A stretch of DNA of 64,000 bases, taken from positions 2,728,001-2,792,000 of the forward strand of contig NZ_CP053707.1 in NCBI RefSeq assembly GCF_013201035.1, written 5' to 3'. The position numbers and the translations under genes are program-made. This DNA is from Arthrobacter sp. NEB 688 (GTDB lineage: Bacteria > Actinomycetota > Actinomycetes > Actinomycetales > Dermatophilaceae). Positions within the stretch are counted from its first letter, which is position 1; the number at the start of each line of letters is the position of its first letter. Below, one piece after another: positions 41,260 to 50,718 of the stretch. The notes beneath the pieces were generated by a model that was given only the letters and a program-made list of their open reading frames with translations, ran no database searches and was not told the DNA's origin.

Positions 41260-42272
41260 CAGGCCGCCCCTCCGCCGTGCGCGGCCAGCGCGCCGCGCAG
41301 GCGCTCGAGGACGGCGTCGACCAGCTCGGGGGGCTGCTCGACGACGACGTCCGCGCCGTAGCCGGCGAGCTCGTCGGCGAAGGCCCAGAGGTCGCCGTGG
41401 TCGAGGTCGACGAGCGACCACTCGTCGTCGACCTCGCCGACGGTGCGGGCGCGCAGGCGCAGGGCGTGGCCCGCGCCGACCCGCACGCGCAGGACGGCCG
41501 GGCTGGGCTGGGAGGAGTCCCGGGCGATGCCGTCGACCATGGCCCGCGGCTCGTGGTCGGCGGGCACCTCGAAGGACCCCGGTCGCCCGGTGCGCCGCAC
41601 CGTGCCGCTGATCCGGGAGAGGCGGAAGACGCGGGCGGCCTCGCGGTCCTCGTCATAGGCGTTGAGGTACCACCGGCCGTGCCACGACACGAGCGACCAG
41701 GGCCTGACCCGGCGTTCGACGCCCTCGGCGGCCTCGGGCCGGCGGTAGGTGAAGGAGACGGGCACCCGGCGCAGGACCGCGTCCTTGACGGCGTCGAAGG
41801 CCGGCTCGGCGGTGCGCAGCCGCGGTTCGATGCCGATGAGGGCCCCGGTGTCGCGCTCGACGCCCGCGGCGCGCAGCTTGCGCAGCGCCTGGGCGGCCGG
41901 GCCGGCGAGGGACGCCTGCGCCCAGGTGCGGCTCGCGAGGCCGAGGACCGCGAGCTCGTCGGGCTCGAAGGCGATGTCGGGCAGCGCGTAGTCGCGCTGG
42001 TGGATGCGGTAGCCGGGCTCGTCGTCGTGGAAGGCGTCGATGTCCTCGGTGACGAGCGGGATGCCGAGCTCGCGCAGCTCGTCCTTGTCGCGCTCGAACA
42101 TCCGCTCGAAGGCCTCGGTGGAGGCCGACTGGCCGTACTGCGGCACGAGCTGGCGGATCTGCGCCTTGGCGAGCGGGCGTCGCGCGTAGAGCAGCACGAG
42201 GACGAGGTTGAGCAGCCGCTCGGTCTTGACCTGGGCCGCGCTCGGCGCACCTCCCCCGCTCTGGCTGCTCAC
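41259..42272 (-). CDS. pafB: PafB, WYL-domain transcription regulator
   Basis: A 337-residue partner of PafC. The winged helix is TERLLNLVLVLLYARRPLAKAQIRQLVPQYGQSASTEAFERMFERDKDELRELGIPL, and the WYL motif is WHGRWYLNAYDEDREAARVFRLSRIS. The pair binds RNA polymerase and responds to single-stranded DNA in mycobacteria. GTG lies 7 nt after TAGCGT. A DUF3866 gene diverges from it. Confidence 0.92.
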   Translation of the reverse strand: MSSQSGGGAPSAAQVKTERLLNLVLVLLYARRPLAKAQIRQLVPQYGQSASTEAFERMFERDKDELRELGIPLVTEDIDAFHDDEPGYRIHQRDYALPDIAFEPDELAVLGLASRTWAQASLAGPAAQALRKLRAAGVERDTGALIGIEPRLRTAEPAFDAVKDAVLRRVPVSFTYRRPEAAEGVERRVRPWSLVSWHGRWYLNAYDEDREAARVFRLSRISGTVRRTGRPGSFEVPADHEPRAMVDGIARDSSQPSPAVLRVRVGAGHALRLRARTVGEVDDEWSLVDLDHGDLWAFADELAGYGADVVVEQPPELVDAVLERLRGALAAHGGGAA

Positions 42273-42279
42273 CCGGGAG

Positions 42280-42285
42280 ACGCTA
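42280..42285 (-). promoter_or_regulatory. Candidate -10 box for leaderless pafBC
   Basis: TAGCGT on the minus strand, 7 nt before GTG 42272. Confidence 0.42.
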
Positions 42286-42294
42286 CCCGACGGC

Positions 42295-42300
42295 TACGCT
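42295..42300 (+). promoter_or_regulatory. Candidate -10 box for leaderless DUF3866 gene
   Basis: TACGCT, 7 nt, then GTG 42308. It lies only 9 bp from the pafB -10 on the other strand. Confidence 0.42.
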
Positions 42301-42307
42301 GCCGGGC

Positions 42308-43405
42308 GTGATGCACTGGCGCGCCGGGACCGTGGCCGAGGAGGTCCGGCGTGGCCCGGGCTCCGTCGAGCTGGCCGTCGACCTCGAGGGGTCCGGCGAG
42401 CGGGTGCGGGCGCTGGCCTACACGGCCGTCACCGGCGCCCCGGAGCCCGGCGAGCGGGTGCTCCTCAACGCCTCCGCGCTGCTGCGCGGCCTCGGCACCG
42501 GCGGGCTCGCCTTCGTCGTCGCGCGCGGCGACGTCCTGCCCCCCGACCCGCCCGCGGGCCCGGGCCACATCGTCAAGGCGCGCTACACGCCGCTGCAGCA
42601 GATGCTCCTCGCCGTCGACGAGCAGGAGTCGCCCCACCACGACATGCTCGCCGCGGCCGACGACCTCGGCGGGATGCCCGTCGTCGTCGCCGACCTGCAC
42701 AGCGCCCTGCCGGCGGTCGTCGCGGGGATCCAGGCGGTGCGGCCCGACGCGACCGTCGCCTACGTGATGACCGACGGCGGGGCGCTGCCCGCGGCGTTCT
42801 CCCGGGCGGTGGCGGGGCTGCGCGAGTCCGGTCGGCTCGCGGCGTGCCTGACCGTCGGCCAGGCCTATGGGGGCGACCACGAGGCCGTCACCGTCCACAC
42901 CGGGCTGCTCGCGGCGCGGCACGTCGTCGGCGCCGACGTCGCGGTCGTCGCCCAGGGGCCGGGCAACGTCGGCACCGGCACCCGCTGGGGCTACTCGGGG
43001 GTGGCGGCCGCGGAGGCGCTGCACGCCGCCGACGTCCTCGGCGGGCGACCGGTCGCGGCGCTGCGCGTCTCCGGCGCCGACCGGCGCGAGCGGCACCTCG
43101 GCATCAGCCACCACAGCCTCACCGCGTACGGGCGGGCGCTCTATGCGGCGGCCGACGTGCCCGTGACGACCCTGCCGGACCCCGCGCTCGACGCGCGGGT
43201 GCGTGAGCAGCTGCAGCGGCTCGTGGCGACCGCCCGGGCCCGGCTGACCCCGGTCGAGGTGCCCGTGGACGGGCTGGCCGAGGCCCTCGCGGACAGCCCG
43301 GTCGGGCTGTCGACGATGGGCCGCGGCCTCGCGGAGGACCCGGCGCCGTTCCTCGTGGCGGCGGCGGCCGGGTCCCACGCGGGGTCGGTCAGCGCACGTC
43401 CATGA
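42308..43405 (+). CDS. DUF3866 family protein
   Basis: A 365-residue protein of the actinobacterial DUF3866 family. Supporting segments are GHIVKARYTPLQQMLLAVDEQESPHHDML, LGGMPVVVADLHSALPAVVAGI, VAYVMTDGGALP, TVGQAYGGDHEAVTVHTGLLAARHVV and GPGNVGTGTRWGYSG, with many conserved His, Asp and Gly residues suggesting an enzyme. The function is unknown. It starts GTG-ATG and its end overlaps the FKBP gene by 17 bp tail to tail. Confidence 0.8.
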   Translation: MMHWRAGTVAEEVRRGPGSVELAVDLEGSGERVRALAYTAVTGAPEPGERVLLNASALLRGLGTGGLAFVVARGDVLPPDPPAGPGHIVKARYTPLQQMLLAVDEQESPHHDMLAAADDLGGMPVVVADLHSALPAVVAGIQAVRPDATVAYVMTDGGALPAAFSRAVAGLRESGRLAACLTVGQAYGGDHEAVTVHTGLLAARHVVGADVAVVAQGPGNVGTGTRWGYSGVAAAEALHAADVLGGRPVAALRVSGADRRERHLGISHHSLTAYGRALYAAADVPVTTLPDPALDARVREQLQRLVATARARLTPVEVPVDGLAEALADSPVGLSTMGRGLAEDPAPFLVAAAAGSHAGSVSARP

Positions 43406-43766
43406 GGTCGACGACGAAGATCAGCGACTCGCCGGGCTTGATGACGCCGCCGGCGCCGCGCTCCCCGTAGGCCTTGTGCGACGGGATGGTCAGCTTGCGG
43501 CGGCCGCCGACCTTCATCCCGACGATGCCCTCGTCCCAGCCGGCGATGACCATGCCGACGCCCAGCCGGAACTCGAGCGGGGCGCCGCGGTTCCACGAGG
43601 CGTCGAACTCCTCGCCGGTCGAGTGCGCGACCCCGACGTAGTGGGCGGACACGGTGGAGCCGGGGGTGGCCTCGGCGCCCTCGCCGACGGTGATGTCCTC
43701 GACGACCAGCTCGGTCGGCGCCTCGTCACCGGGGAAGTCGATCTCGGGCTTCGTGGGCTCGCTCAC
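43389..43766 (-). CDS. FKBP-type peptidyl-prolyl isomerase (cytoplasmic)
   Basis: A 125-residue single FKBP domain with VSAHYVGVAHSTGEEFDASWNRGAPLEFRLGVGMVIAGWDEGIVGMKVGGRRKLTIPSHKAYGERGAGGVIKPGESLIFVVDLMDV. Active-site aromatics F, W and Y are present. GTG follows GAGAGG. It is 54 nt after the FKBP lipoprotein gene, so they are probably one operon within the proteasome neighbourhood. Confidence 0.92.
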   Translation of the reverse strand: MSEPTKPEIDFPGDEAPTELVVEDITVGEGAEATPGSTVSAHYVGVAHSTGEEFDASWNRGAPLEFRLGVGMVIAGWDEGIVGMKVGGRRKLTIPSHKAYGERGAGGVIKPGESLIFVVDLMDVR

Positions 43767-43820
43767 AGGGGGTACCTCTCGGGGTCTCGTGCGGTGGTGG
43801 GGTGCGGAGGGGTCCGCGGG

Positions 43821-44768
43821 TCAGTACGCGGCGAGGATGTCGACCGCGAAGACGAGGGTGTCGGTGCCCTTGATCTTGTCGCCGCTGCCGGCGTCGCCGT
43901 AGCCGTCCTTCGGCGGGATGACGAGGAGGACGCGGCTGCCGACCTTCTGGCCCTCGAGGCCGGTGTCCCAGCCCTTGATGACCTGGCCCTCGCCGAGCTT
44001 GAACTCGAAGAAGGGCTGCTCGGGGCGGTTGGCGCTGGAGTCGAAGACCTCGCCGTTGCGGTAGAGCGCACCGGTGTAGGCGACCCGGACGGTCTGGCCC
44101 TTCTTCACCTCGGCGCCCGTGCCCTCGACGAGCGGCTGGACGACGGTCTCGCTCGGGGCCTTCGCGCCCTTGGCGGGCGTGATGGTCGCCGGCTTGCCGG
44201 CGTTCATCGTCACCGTCGGCAGGCCCTTCTTCGGGGCCACGGCGGTGCCCTGCGCCTCGTCGAGCACCTTGGTGGCGCCGACGAGGTCGAGGACGAAGAT
44301 CACCGGGTCGTCCTTGGTGATGCCGAGCTGCTGGTTGCCGGTGTCGCCGTAGGCGTCGGCCGGCGTCGAGGCGATGACCATCCGGGTGCCGATCTTCTTG
44401 CCCGGGATCTGGCTCTTGAACGACGCGAAGAGGTTCTGGTCGCCGAGGTCGAGGCCGACGGTGCCGCTCTTCCACGTGCTCGTGACGACCTTGCCGTCCT
44501 TGCCGTTGACGAGGATCGCCTGGAGGGTCACGAGGTCGTCCTGGGTGACCGCGGCGCCGTCACCCTCGGAGAGGACCTGGGACTGGGTGCGCGAGACGGT
44601 GACCGGGGCCTTGACGGTGACCTTCGGCTCCTTCTGGGCCTCACCGGTGACCGTGACGCCGCTGATCGAGCTCGACGGGGTCGTGGCCTCCTCCTCACCG
44701 CAGCCGGTGAGCAGGAGCGCGCCGGCGAGGGCGCTGACGGACAGGACGGACGTGAGGCGACGGGGCAC
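43821..44768 (-). CDS. FKBP-type peptidyl-prolyl isomerase lipoprotein, two FKBP domains
   Basis: A 315-residue lipoprotein. The signal peptide ends in the lipobox LLTGC (Cys near residue 23). A degenerate FKBP domain spans residues 65-165 and a good one residues 210-315, with RVAYTGALYRNGEVFDSS, GQVIKGWDTGLEGQKVGSRVLLVIPPKDGYGD and TDTLVFAVDIL. It should fold exported proteins at the membrane surface. GTG start. TATCGT near 44830 may be the -10. Confidence 0.9.
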   Translation of the reverse strand: MPRRLTSVLSVSALAGALLLTGCGEEEATTPSSSISGVTVTGEAQKEPKVTVKAPVTVSRTQSQVLSEGDGAAVTQDDLVTLQAILVNGKDGKVVTSTWKSGTVGLDLGDQNLFASFKSQIPGKKIGTRMVIASTPADAYGDTGNQQLGITKDDPVIFVLDLVGATKVLDEAQGTAVAPKKGLPTVTMNAGKPATITPAKGAKAPSETVVQPLVEGTGAEVKKGQTVRVAYTGALYRNGEVFDSSANRPEQPFFEFKLGEGQVIKGWDTGLEGQKVGSRVLLVIPPKDGYGDAGSGDKIKGTDTLVFAVDILAAY

Positions 44769-44888
44769 GAGTCTGGGACACCTTCGGGACGGGGACGCCG
44801 CGCGGAGTGGGACGCGACCGGTCTCCTCACGATAACCGCGGCGGATGTGAACTCCCGCATCGCTCCCTGAGAGCCCGGTGCACGCGGG

Positions 44889-46268
44889 TCAGGCGGTCAG
44901 GCCCTCGATGAGGCGCTCGACGCGGGCGTCCTGCGCGAGGAAGGGGTCCTTGCACAGGACCGTGCGCTGGGCCTGGTCGTTGAGCTTGAGGTGCACCCAG
45001 TCGACGGTGAAGTCCCGCCGCTGCGCCTGCGCGGCGCGGATGAAGTCGCCGCGCAGCTTGGCCCGGGTGGTCTGGGGCGGGCGGACCTTGGCCTCGAAGA
45101 CCTCCGGGTCCGACACGACGCGCTCGACCCGGCCGCGGCGCTGGAGCAGGTAGAACAGGCCCCGCGAGCGGTCGATGTCGTGGTAGGCGAGGTCGATCTG
45201 GGCCAGGCGCGGGTGGTCGAGGTCGAGCCCGTGCTTCGAGGCGTACTCGTCGATGAGCCGGTACTTGACGACCCAGTCGATCTCGCGCCCGACGAGACCG
45301 AGGTTGCCGGTCTCGACGGCCGTCAGCGTGCGGTCCCACAGCTCGAGCACGCGCGCGTGGAGGGGGTCGGCCGCGCCCTCGCGCTCGACGAACTCGGCGG
45401 CCCTCGCGTGGTACTCGCGCTGGAGGTCGAGCGCCGACAGCTCGCGGCCGTTGGCCAGCCGCACGGTGCGGCGTCCGGACATGTCGTGGGAGATCTCGCG
45501 GATCGCCCGGATCGGGTTCTCGAGCGTGAGGTCGCGCATGACGACGCCGCTCTCGATCATCCGCAGCACGAGGTCGGCCGACCCGATCTTGAGCATCGTC
45601 GTCGGCTCGGCCATGTTTGAGTCGCCGACGATGACGTGCAGGCGCCGGTAGTGCTCGGCGTCGGCGTGCGGCTCGTCCCGCGTGTTGATGATCGGCCGGC
45701 TGCGGGTGGTCGCCGACGAGACGCCCTCCCAGATGTGGTCGGCGCGCTGGCTCAGGGCGTACGACGCGCCCTTGCTCGTCGTGACGAGCTTGCCTGCGCC
45801 GCAGGTCAGCTGGCGGCTGATGAGGAACGGCAGCAGCGTCTCGGACAGCGCCTGGAACTCGCCCGAGCGGGTCACGAGGTAGTTCTCGTGGCATCCGTAG
45901 GAGTTGCCGGCGGAGTCGGTGTTGTTCTTGAAGACGTAGATGTCGCCGGCGACGCCGTCCTCGCGCAGCCGCTGCTGCGCGTCGGCGACGAGCCCCTCGA
46001 CGATGCGCTCCCCCGCCCGGTCGTGCGTGACGACCTGCCGGATCGAGTCGCACTCGGCCGTCGCGTACTCGGGGTGCGAGCCGACGTCGAGGTAGAGGCG
46101 CGAGCCGTTGGTGAGGAAGACGTTGCTCGAGCGGCCCCAGGCGACGACCTTGCGGAAGAGGTAGCGGGCCACCTCGTCGGGGGTCAGCGTGCGCTGGCCG
46201 CCGGTCGAGCAGGTGATTCCGTACTCGTTCTCGATGCCGAAGATGCGCCGGTTGCCGCGCGTGCTCAC
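44889..46268 (-). CDS. pafA: Pup-protein ligase PafA
   Basis: A 459-residue carboxylate-amine ligase. [15 protein letters not shown] carries the metal-binding glutamate; then [26 protein letters not shown] with the catalytic Asp region, [46 protein letters not shown]. It joins the C-terminal Glu of deamidated Pup to substrate lysines using ATP. It lacks the extra loop found in Dop. Its GTG overlaps the prcA TGA. Confidence 0.96.
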   Translation of the reverse strand: MSTRGNRRIFGIENEYGITCSTGGQRTLTPDEVARYLFRKVVAWGRSSNVFLTNGSRLYLDVGSHPEYATAECDSIRQVVTHDRAGERIVEGLVADAQQRLREDGVAGDIYVFKNNTDSAGNSYGCHENYLVTRSGEFQALSETLLPFLISRQLTCGAGKLVTTSKGASYALSQRADHIWEGVSSATTRSRPIINTRDEPHADAEHYRRLHVIVGDSNMAEPTTMLKIGSADLVLRMIESGVVMRDLTLENPIRAIREISHDMSGRRTVRLANGRELSALDLQREYHARAAEFVEREGAADPLHARVLELWDRTLTAVETGNLGLVGREIDWVVKYRLIDEYASKHGLDLDHPRLAQIDLAYHDIDRSRGLFYLLQRRGRVERVVSDPEVFEAKVRPPQTTRAKLRGDFIRAAQAQRRDFTVDWVHLKLNDQAQRTVLCKDPFLAQDARVERLIEGLTA

Positions 46269-47089
46269 GCGCCCTCGCCACCATCCGCGGTCTCGGAGGT
46301 CGCCTCGGGGCGCTGGGTCTGCGGGTTGGTCGAGGCGCTGCGCGTCGAGTCGCCGTCGTCGCCCACGGGGACGTCGGCCGTGGGGTCGTCCGAGCTGAGC
46401 AGGCGCGCGAGCAGGTCGCCCTGGACGCGGCGGAAGCGCCGCCGCGGCCGGTGCCGGTCGAGGACGGCGACCTCGAGCTGCTCGGGGGCCAGCGTGCGCG
46501 GCTCGCCCCCGGCCGGGTCGGCGCCGAGCAGCCGGACGGCGAGGGCGAGGGCGTCGGCGAGGTGCATCCCCGGCCGCCACGCCTCGCGCAGGCCGGTCTC
46601 GATCTGCTCCGCTCCCCCGCCCATCGCCACGAACCCGTGCTCGTCGGCGACGGAGCCGTCGTAGGTGAGGCGGTAGACCTGGTCGCCCTCGGGGCTGGCC
46701 CCGACCTCGGCGACGACGATCTCGACCTCGTAGGGCTTGGACTCCTGGGTGAACACGGTGCCGAGCGTCTGCGCGTAGGCGTTGGCCAGCCCGCGCGCCG
46801 TCACGTCGGAGCGGTCGTAGGAGTACCCGCGCAGGTCGGCGTAGCGGACGCCCGCGACCCGGAGGTTCTCGAACTCGTTGTACTTGCCGACGGCCGCGAA
46901 CGCGATGCGGTCGTAGATCTCGGAGACCTTGTGCAGGGCGCGGCTGGGGTTCTCGGCGACGAACGCGATGCCGGCGTCGAACTGGAGGACGACGACCGAG
47001 CGGCCCCGGGCGATGCCCTTGCGCGCGAAGTCGGCCCGGTCCTTCATCAGCTGCTCGGGCGAGACGTAGAACGGCATCCCGGCGGTCAT
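46265..47089 (-). CDS. prcA: 20S proteasome alpha subunit PrcA
   Basis: A 274-residue Ntn-fold alpha subunit. [77 protein letters not shown] is typical and lacks the catalytic threonine. About 40 residues at the C-terminus are low-complexity and acidic. ATG overlaps prcB's TGA and follows GGAGG. Alpha rings gate the core and receive the ARC tail. Confidence 0.96.
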   Translation of the reverse strand: MTAGMPFYVSPEQLMKDRADFARKGIARGRSVVVLQFDAGIAFVAENPSRALHKVSEIYDRIAFAAVGKYNEFENLRVAGVRYADLRGYSYDRSDVTARGLANAYAQTLGTVFTQESKPYEVEIVVAEVGASPEGDQVYRLTYDGSVADEHGFVAMGGGAEQIETGLREAWRPGMHLADALALAVRLLGADPAGGEPRTLAPEQLEVAVLDRHRPRRRFRRVQGDLLARLLSSDDPTADVPVGDDGDSTRSASTNPQTQRPEATSETADGGEGA

Positions 47090-47904
47090 CGGGCCTCCTC
47101 CGAGCGCTCGGTGATGATGGCGTCGACGACCGGCGCGAGGTCCGGCTGCGGCACGAACCGGGCCCCCTCGGCGTCGACGAGCCCGACGGTAGGCCAGATG
47201 CGGCGCCCGACGTCCGGCCCGCCGGTCGCGGAGTCGTCGTCGGCCGCGTCGTAGAGGGTCTCGACGGCGACCCGCACCGCCTGCTCGGGCGTGAGGCCGC
47301 GCCGGTAGAGCTTCTTGAGGGCCCCGCGCGCGAAGAGCGAGCCGGAGCCGACGCTGTGGTGGTCCTGCTCCTCGTAGCAGCCGCCGGTCACGTCGTAGGA
47401 GAAGATCCGGCCGCGCTGCTGCTCGAGGTCGTAGCCGGCGAACATCGGCACGACCGACAGGCCCTGCATCGCCATCCCGAGGTTGCCGCGGATCATCGAG
47501 GCGAGGCGGTTGGCCTTGCCCTCGAGGGACATGAGCGTGCCCTCGATCTTCTCGTAGTGCTCGAGCTCGACCTGGAACAGGCGCACGAGCTCAATGGCGA
47601 GCCCGGCCGTCCCCGCGATGCCGACGAGGCTGAACTCGTCGGTGGCGAAGACCTTCTCCATGTCGCGGTTGGCGATGATGTTGCCCATCGTCGCCCGCCG
47701 GTCGCCGGCCATGACGACACCACCGGCGTACGTGACCGACACGATCGTCGTGCCGTGGGGTGCCTCGAGCGCCGCGCCCGGGGGCAGCGGCCGCCGCGAG
47801 GGCAGCAGCGTCGGCGCGTGGGCCGACAGGAACTCGGTGAAGGAGGAGGACCCCGGGACGAGGTAGGCGGAGGGCAGGCGCCCGGAGCCGGCTCCGGCGG
47901 TCAC
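47086..47904 (-). CDS. prcB: 20S proteasome beta subunit PrcB
   Basis: A 272-residue catalytic subunit. A 51-residue propeptide ends at HG, exposing Thr52 in [24 protein letters not shown] after autocleavage. The lysine near residue 84 and the SGS motif ([15 protein letters not shown]) complete the Ntn site. GTG overlaps pup's TGA, so pup-prcB-prcA-pafA are translationally linked. Confidence 0.96.
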   Translation of the reverse strand: MTAGAGSGRLPSAYLVPGSSSFTEFLSAHAPTLLPSRRPLPPGAALEAPHGTTIVSVTYAGGVVMAGDRRATMGNIIANRDMEKVFATDEFSLVGIAGTAGLAIELVRLFQVELEHYEKIEGTLMSLEGKANRLASMIRGNLGMAMQGLSVVPMFAGYDLEQQRGRIFSYDVTGGCYEEQDHHSVGSGSLFARGALKKLYRRGLTPEQAVRVAVETLYDAADDDSATGGPDVGRRIWPTVGLVDAEGARFVPQPDLAPVVDAIITERSEEAR

Positions 47905-48095
47905 TGGCCGCCCTTCTGGACGAACCCGCGGACGAACTCCTCCGCGTTGGACTCGAGGACCCCGTCGATCTCGTCGAGGATGTCGTCGATCTCGCTCACC
48001 TGGGCGGTGGCGGCGGCGGCCGCGGGGGCCGGGGTGTCGACGTCGTCGGGCCCGCCGTCGCGACGCTGCGGCTTGATCTGCTCCTGACCGGCCAT
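47901..48095 (-). CDS. pup: Prokaryotic ubiquitin-like protein Pup
   Basis: A 64-residue, mostly disordered protein ending in QKGGQ. The C-terminal Gln must be deamidated by Dop before ligation. The helical ARC-binding part is [30 protein letters not shown] 48095 is chosen over GTG 48101 because AGGAGG lies 6 nt upstream and 64 residues equals the mycobacterial length. Confidence 0.96.
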   Translation of the reverse strand: MAGQEQIKPQRRDGGPDDVDTPAPAAAAATAQVSEIDDILDEIDGVLESNAEEFVRGFVQKGGQ

Positions 48096-48128
48096 GGTCA
48101 CCCTCCTCGGGTCGTGGTCGTGTCCCCG

Positions 48129-48134
48129 AGCCTA
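48129..48134 (-). promoter_or_regulatory. Candidate -10 box for pup-prcBA-pafA
   Basis: TAGGCT on the minus strand, about 33 nt before the pup ATG. This leaves room for a short leader with the AGGAGG site. Confidence 0.4.
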
Positions 48135-48158
48135 GTCGCAGACCCCGGTTCGCCGACG

Positions 48159-49709
48159 TCAGGGCGCGGTGGCGTCCGCGCCTCGGTCACCGCGCTCGTC
48201 GGCGGTGGCGAGGGAGCGCAGCAGCGTGGCGACGTCCGGCGCGGACCGCACGATGTCGCCGACCCCGGCCTCGGTGCCCCGCAGCGGCTCGAGCATGGGC
48301 ACCCGCTGGAGCATCCGCTGCCCCGGCACGTCGAAGATCACCGAGTCCCAGGACGCGGCGACGACCGACTCCGGGAAGCGCCGCAGGCAGGTGCCGCGGA
48401 ACCAGGCCCGCGTGTCGGCCGGGGGCTCGGTGACCGCCCGGACGACCTCGGCGTCGTCGACGAGCACCTCGAGCCGGCCGTTCGCCACGAGCCGGTGCGC
48501 GAGCCCGCGCTCGGCCCGCACGTCGGACCACTGGAGGTCGACGGCCTTGAGCCGCGGGTCGCCCCAGCCGAGGCCGTCGCGCCCCCGGTAGCCCTCGAGC
48601 ACGGCGAGCTTGGCGACCCAGTCGACCTCGCGGCGGGCCTCCATCGGGTCGCGGCCCAGCCGGTCGAGGACGGTGCCCCACCAGTGCATGACCTCGACGG
48701 TGTCGGGGTCCGGCTCGCCGGCGTAGCGCTCGGCGACGAACGCGGCGGCGCGGTCGTGGTACTCCCACAGCAGCTCCAGCGCGGTCATCCTCCGGCCGTC
48801 GAGCAGCTCGAGGCGCTGGCGCAGGGTCGGGTCGTGCGAGACCTCGTGGAGGGTCGCGACCGGGCGGCGCACGCCGAGGTCGGGCACGAGGGCGTCGGCC
48901 TCGATCATCGCGAGGACGAGGGAGGTCGTCCCCATCTTGAGGAGGTTGGCGACGTCGGCGTGGTTGGCGTCGCCGATGATGACGTGGAGGCGGCGGTAGC
49001 GGTCGGCGACGGCGTGCGGCTCGTCGCGCGTGTTGATGATCGGCCGCTTGAGCGTGGTCTCGAGGCCGACCTCGACCTCGAAGAAGTCGCTGCGCTGGGC
49101 GATCTGGTAGCCGGGGGTGCGCGAGTCGACGCCGATGCCGACCCGCCCGCTGCCGCACATCACCTGGCGCGCCACGAAGAACGGCGTGAGGTGGGTGACG
49201 ACGGACGCGAAGGGCGTGGACCGCGACATGAGGTAGTTCTCGTGGGTGCCGTAGGAGGCGCCCTTGCCGTCGGTGTTGTTCTTGTAGAGGTTGACGCCCG
49301 GCGGGACGGTGGCCAGCCGCTCGACGGCCTCGCGCATCACGAGCTCGCCCGCGCGGTCCCACGCGACGGCCGCGCGCGGCGTCGTCACCTCGGGCGAGCT
49401 GTACTCCGGGTGGGCGTGGTCGACGTAGAGGCGCGCGCCGTTGGTCAGCACGACGTTGGCGAGGGTCGGGTCCTCGACGTCGGTCAGCTGGCTGGGGTGC
49501 GCCGCGCCCCGCCCCATGTCGAACCCGCGGGCGTCGCGCAGGGGCGCCTCGTCGGCGTAGTCCCAGCTGGCCCGGGCCGGGCGGATGCCCCGCGAGGACG
49601 CGTAGGCGGTCACGACGTCGCCCGAGGCGACCATCGGGTTGGCCTGCGGGTCCCCCGGGACGACGATGCCGTACTCGGTCTCGATCCCCATCACCCGGCG
49701 CACGGTCAT
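48159..49709 (-). CDS. dop: Pup deamidase/depupylase Dop
   Basis: A 516-residue PafA homologue. [17 protein letters not shown] begins the fold, and a roughly 40-residue Dop-loop (residues 25-65, ending near GFDMG) distinguishes it from PafA. Further motifs are [36 protein letters not shown] and [27 protein letters not shown]. It deamidates Pup and removes it from conjugates. ATG lies 6 nt after TATGGT. Confidence 0.95.
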   Translation of the reverse strand: MTVRRVMGIETEYGIVVPGDPQANPMVASGDVVTAYASSRGIRPARASWDYADEAPLRDARGFDMGRGAAHPSQLTDVEDPTLANVVLTNGARLYVDHAHPEYSSPEVTTPRAAVAWDRAGELVMREAVERLATVPPGVNLYKNNTDGKGASYGTHENYLMSRSTPFASVVTHLTPFFVARQVMCGSGRVGIGVDSRTPGYQIAQRSDFFEVEVGLETTLKRPIINTRDEPHAVADRYRRLHVIIGDANHADVANLLKMGTTSLVLAMIEADALVPDLGVRRPVATLHEVSHDPTLRQRLELLDGRRMTALELLWEYHDRAAAFVAERYAGEPDPDTVEVMHWWGTVLDRLGRDPMEARREVDWVAKLAVLEGYRGRDGLGWGDPRLKAVDLQWSDVRAERGLAHRLVANGRLEVLVDDAEVVRAVTEPPADTRAWFRGTCLRRFPESVVAASWDSVIFDVPGQRMLQRVPMLEPLRGTEAGVGDIVRSAPDVATLLRSLATADERGDRGADATAP

Positions 49710-49715
49710 GTGCCG

Positions 49716-49723
49716 ACCATACT
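49716..49723. promoter_or_regulatory. Overlapping divergent -10 boxes for dop and the hydrolase gene
   Basis: The 8-bp ACCATACT holds TATGGT on the minus strand (6 nt from dop ATG) and CATACT on the plus strand (6 nt from GTG 49730). The two transcripts would share one melting site. Confidence 0.45.
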
Positions 49724-49729
49724 GAGCCG

Positions 49730-50713
49730 GTGCACGACTACCGCGGGATGCCCCCGCTCACGACGCTCGTCTCGTTCGTCGCCGACCACGGCCGGTCCCA
49801 GATCGCCACCGCGGACCTCGCCGGCATCCACCGCGCCCGGTCCACGCCGCGGCCCCGTGGCGCGCTCGCCGACCGCGTCCTGGGGGCGGTCGACCCGGCG
49901 GTGGGCATCACCTTCGGGACGGCCCCCGCGCGCGACGAGCACGAGATCCCGCTACGCATCTACCGGCCGCGCGCGCTGCCGGACGCCCGGGACGACGTCC
50001 CGGTCGTCATGTGGTTCCACGGCGGCGGCTGGGTGTGGGGCAACGTCGTCGACTACGACTCGCTGTGCACGCTCATCGCCGGCGCGGTGGGGGCCGTCGT
50101 CGTCTCGGTGGACTACCGGATGGCCCCCGAGCACCGGGCCCCGCGCGCCGCGCTGGACTGCGTCGACGCCACGACGTGGGTGGCCGCCAACGGCGACGTC
50201 CTGCGGGCCGACACCTCGCGGATGGCCGTCGCCGGCGACTCGGCCGGCGGCAACCTCGCCGCCGTCGTCGCGCAGGTGCTGCGCGACCACGGGATGACCA
50301 ACCTGCGCCACCAGGCGCTGCTCTACCCCGCGACCGACCTGACGATGGCCTCGCCCTCGCTCGTGTCCAACGCCGACGCCCCCGTCCTCGACCGGGCCGC
50401 CGTCGACGCCTTCCGCGACCACTACCTGCCGCCGGGCGCCGACGCGCGCGACCCGCTCGTCTCGCCGCTGTGGGGCGACCTCGCCGGACTGCCGCCGGCC
50501 CTGGTCCAGACCGCCGACCGCGACCCCATCCGCGACGACGGCTCGCGCTACGCCACCGCCCTCGAGGAGGCCGGGGTGCCGGTGCGGCTCACGAACTACC
50601 TCGGGGTCCCCCACGGCTTCGCCTCGTTCCCCGGAGCGACGCGGGTCGGGCGGATGCACCGCGTCGAGCTCGTCACCGAGCTGTCCCGGGCGCTCGCCCG
50701 GCCGATAGCCTGA
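49730..50713 (+). CDS. Alpha/beta hydrolase, HSL-type esterase
   Basis: A 327-residue esterase. The oxyanion motif is WFHGGGWVWG, the nucleophile motif VAGDSAGGNLAAV, and the catalytic Asp and His lie in TADRDPIRDDG and VPHGFASFPGA. It resembles hormone-sensitive-lipase-type carboxylesterases. The substrate is unknown. The stop lies 5 nt before the downstream PRPP-synthetase-like gene, whose -10 overlaps its end. Confidence 0.88.
   Translation: MHDYRGMPPLTTLVSFVADHGRSQIATADLAGIHRARSTPRPRGALADRVLGAVDPAVGITFGTAPARDEHEIPLRIYRPRALPDARDDVPVVMWFHGGGWVWGNVVDYDSLCTLIAGAVGAVVVSVDYRMAPEHRAPRAALDCVDATTWVAANGDVLRADTSRMAVAGDSAGGNLAAVVAQVLRDHGMTNLRHQALLYPATDLTMASPSLVSNADAPVLDRAAVDAFRDHYLPPGADARDPLVSPLWGDLAGLPPALVQTADRDPIRDDGSRYATALEEAGVPVRLTNYLGVPHGFASFPGATRVGRMHRVELVTELSRALARPIA
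50706..50711 (+). promoter_or_regulatory. Candidate -10 box for leaderless PRPP-synthetase-like gene
   Basis: TAGCCT, 7 nt, then ATG 50719. It overlaps the hydrolase stop codon. Confidence 0.4.
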
Positions 50714-50718
50714 CGTCC

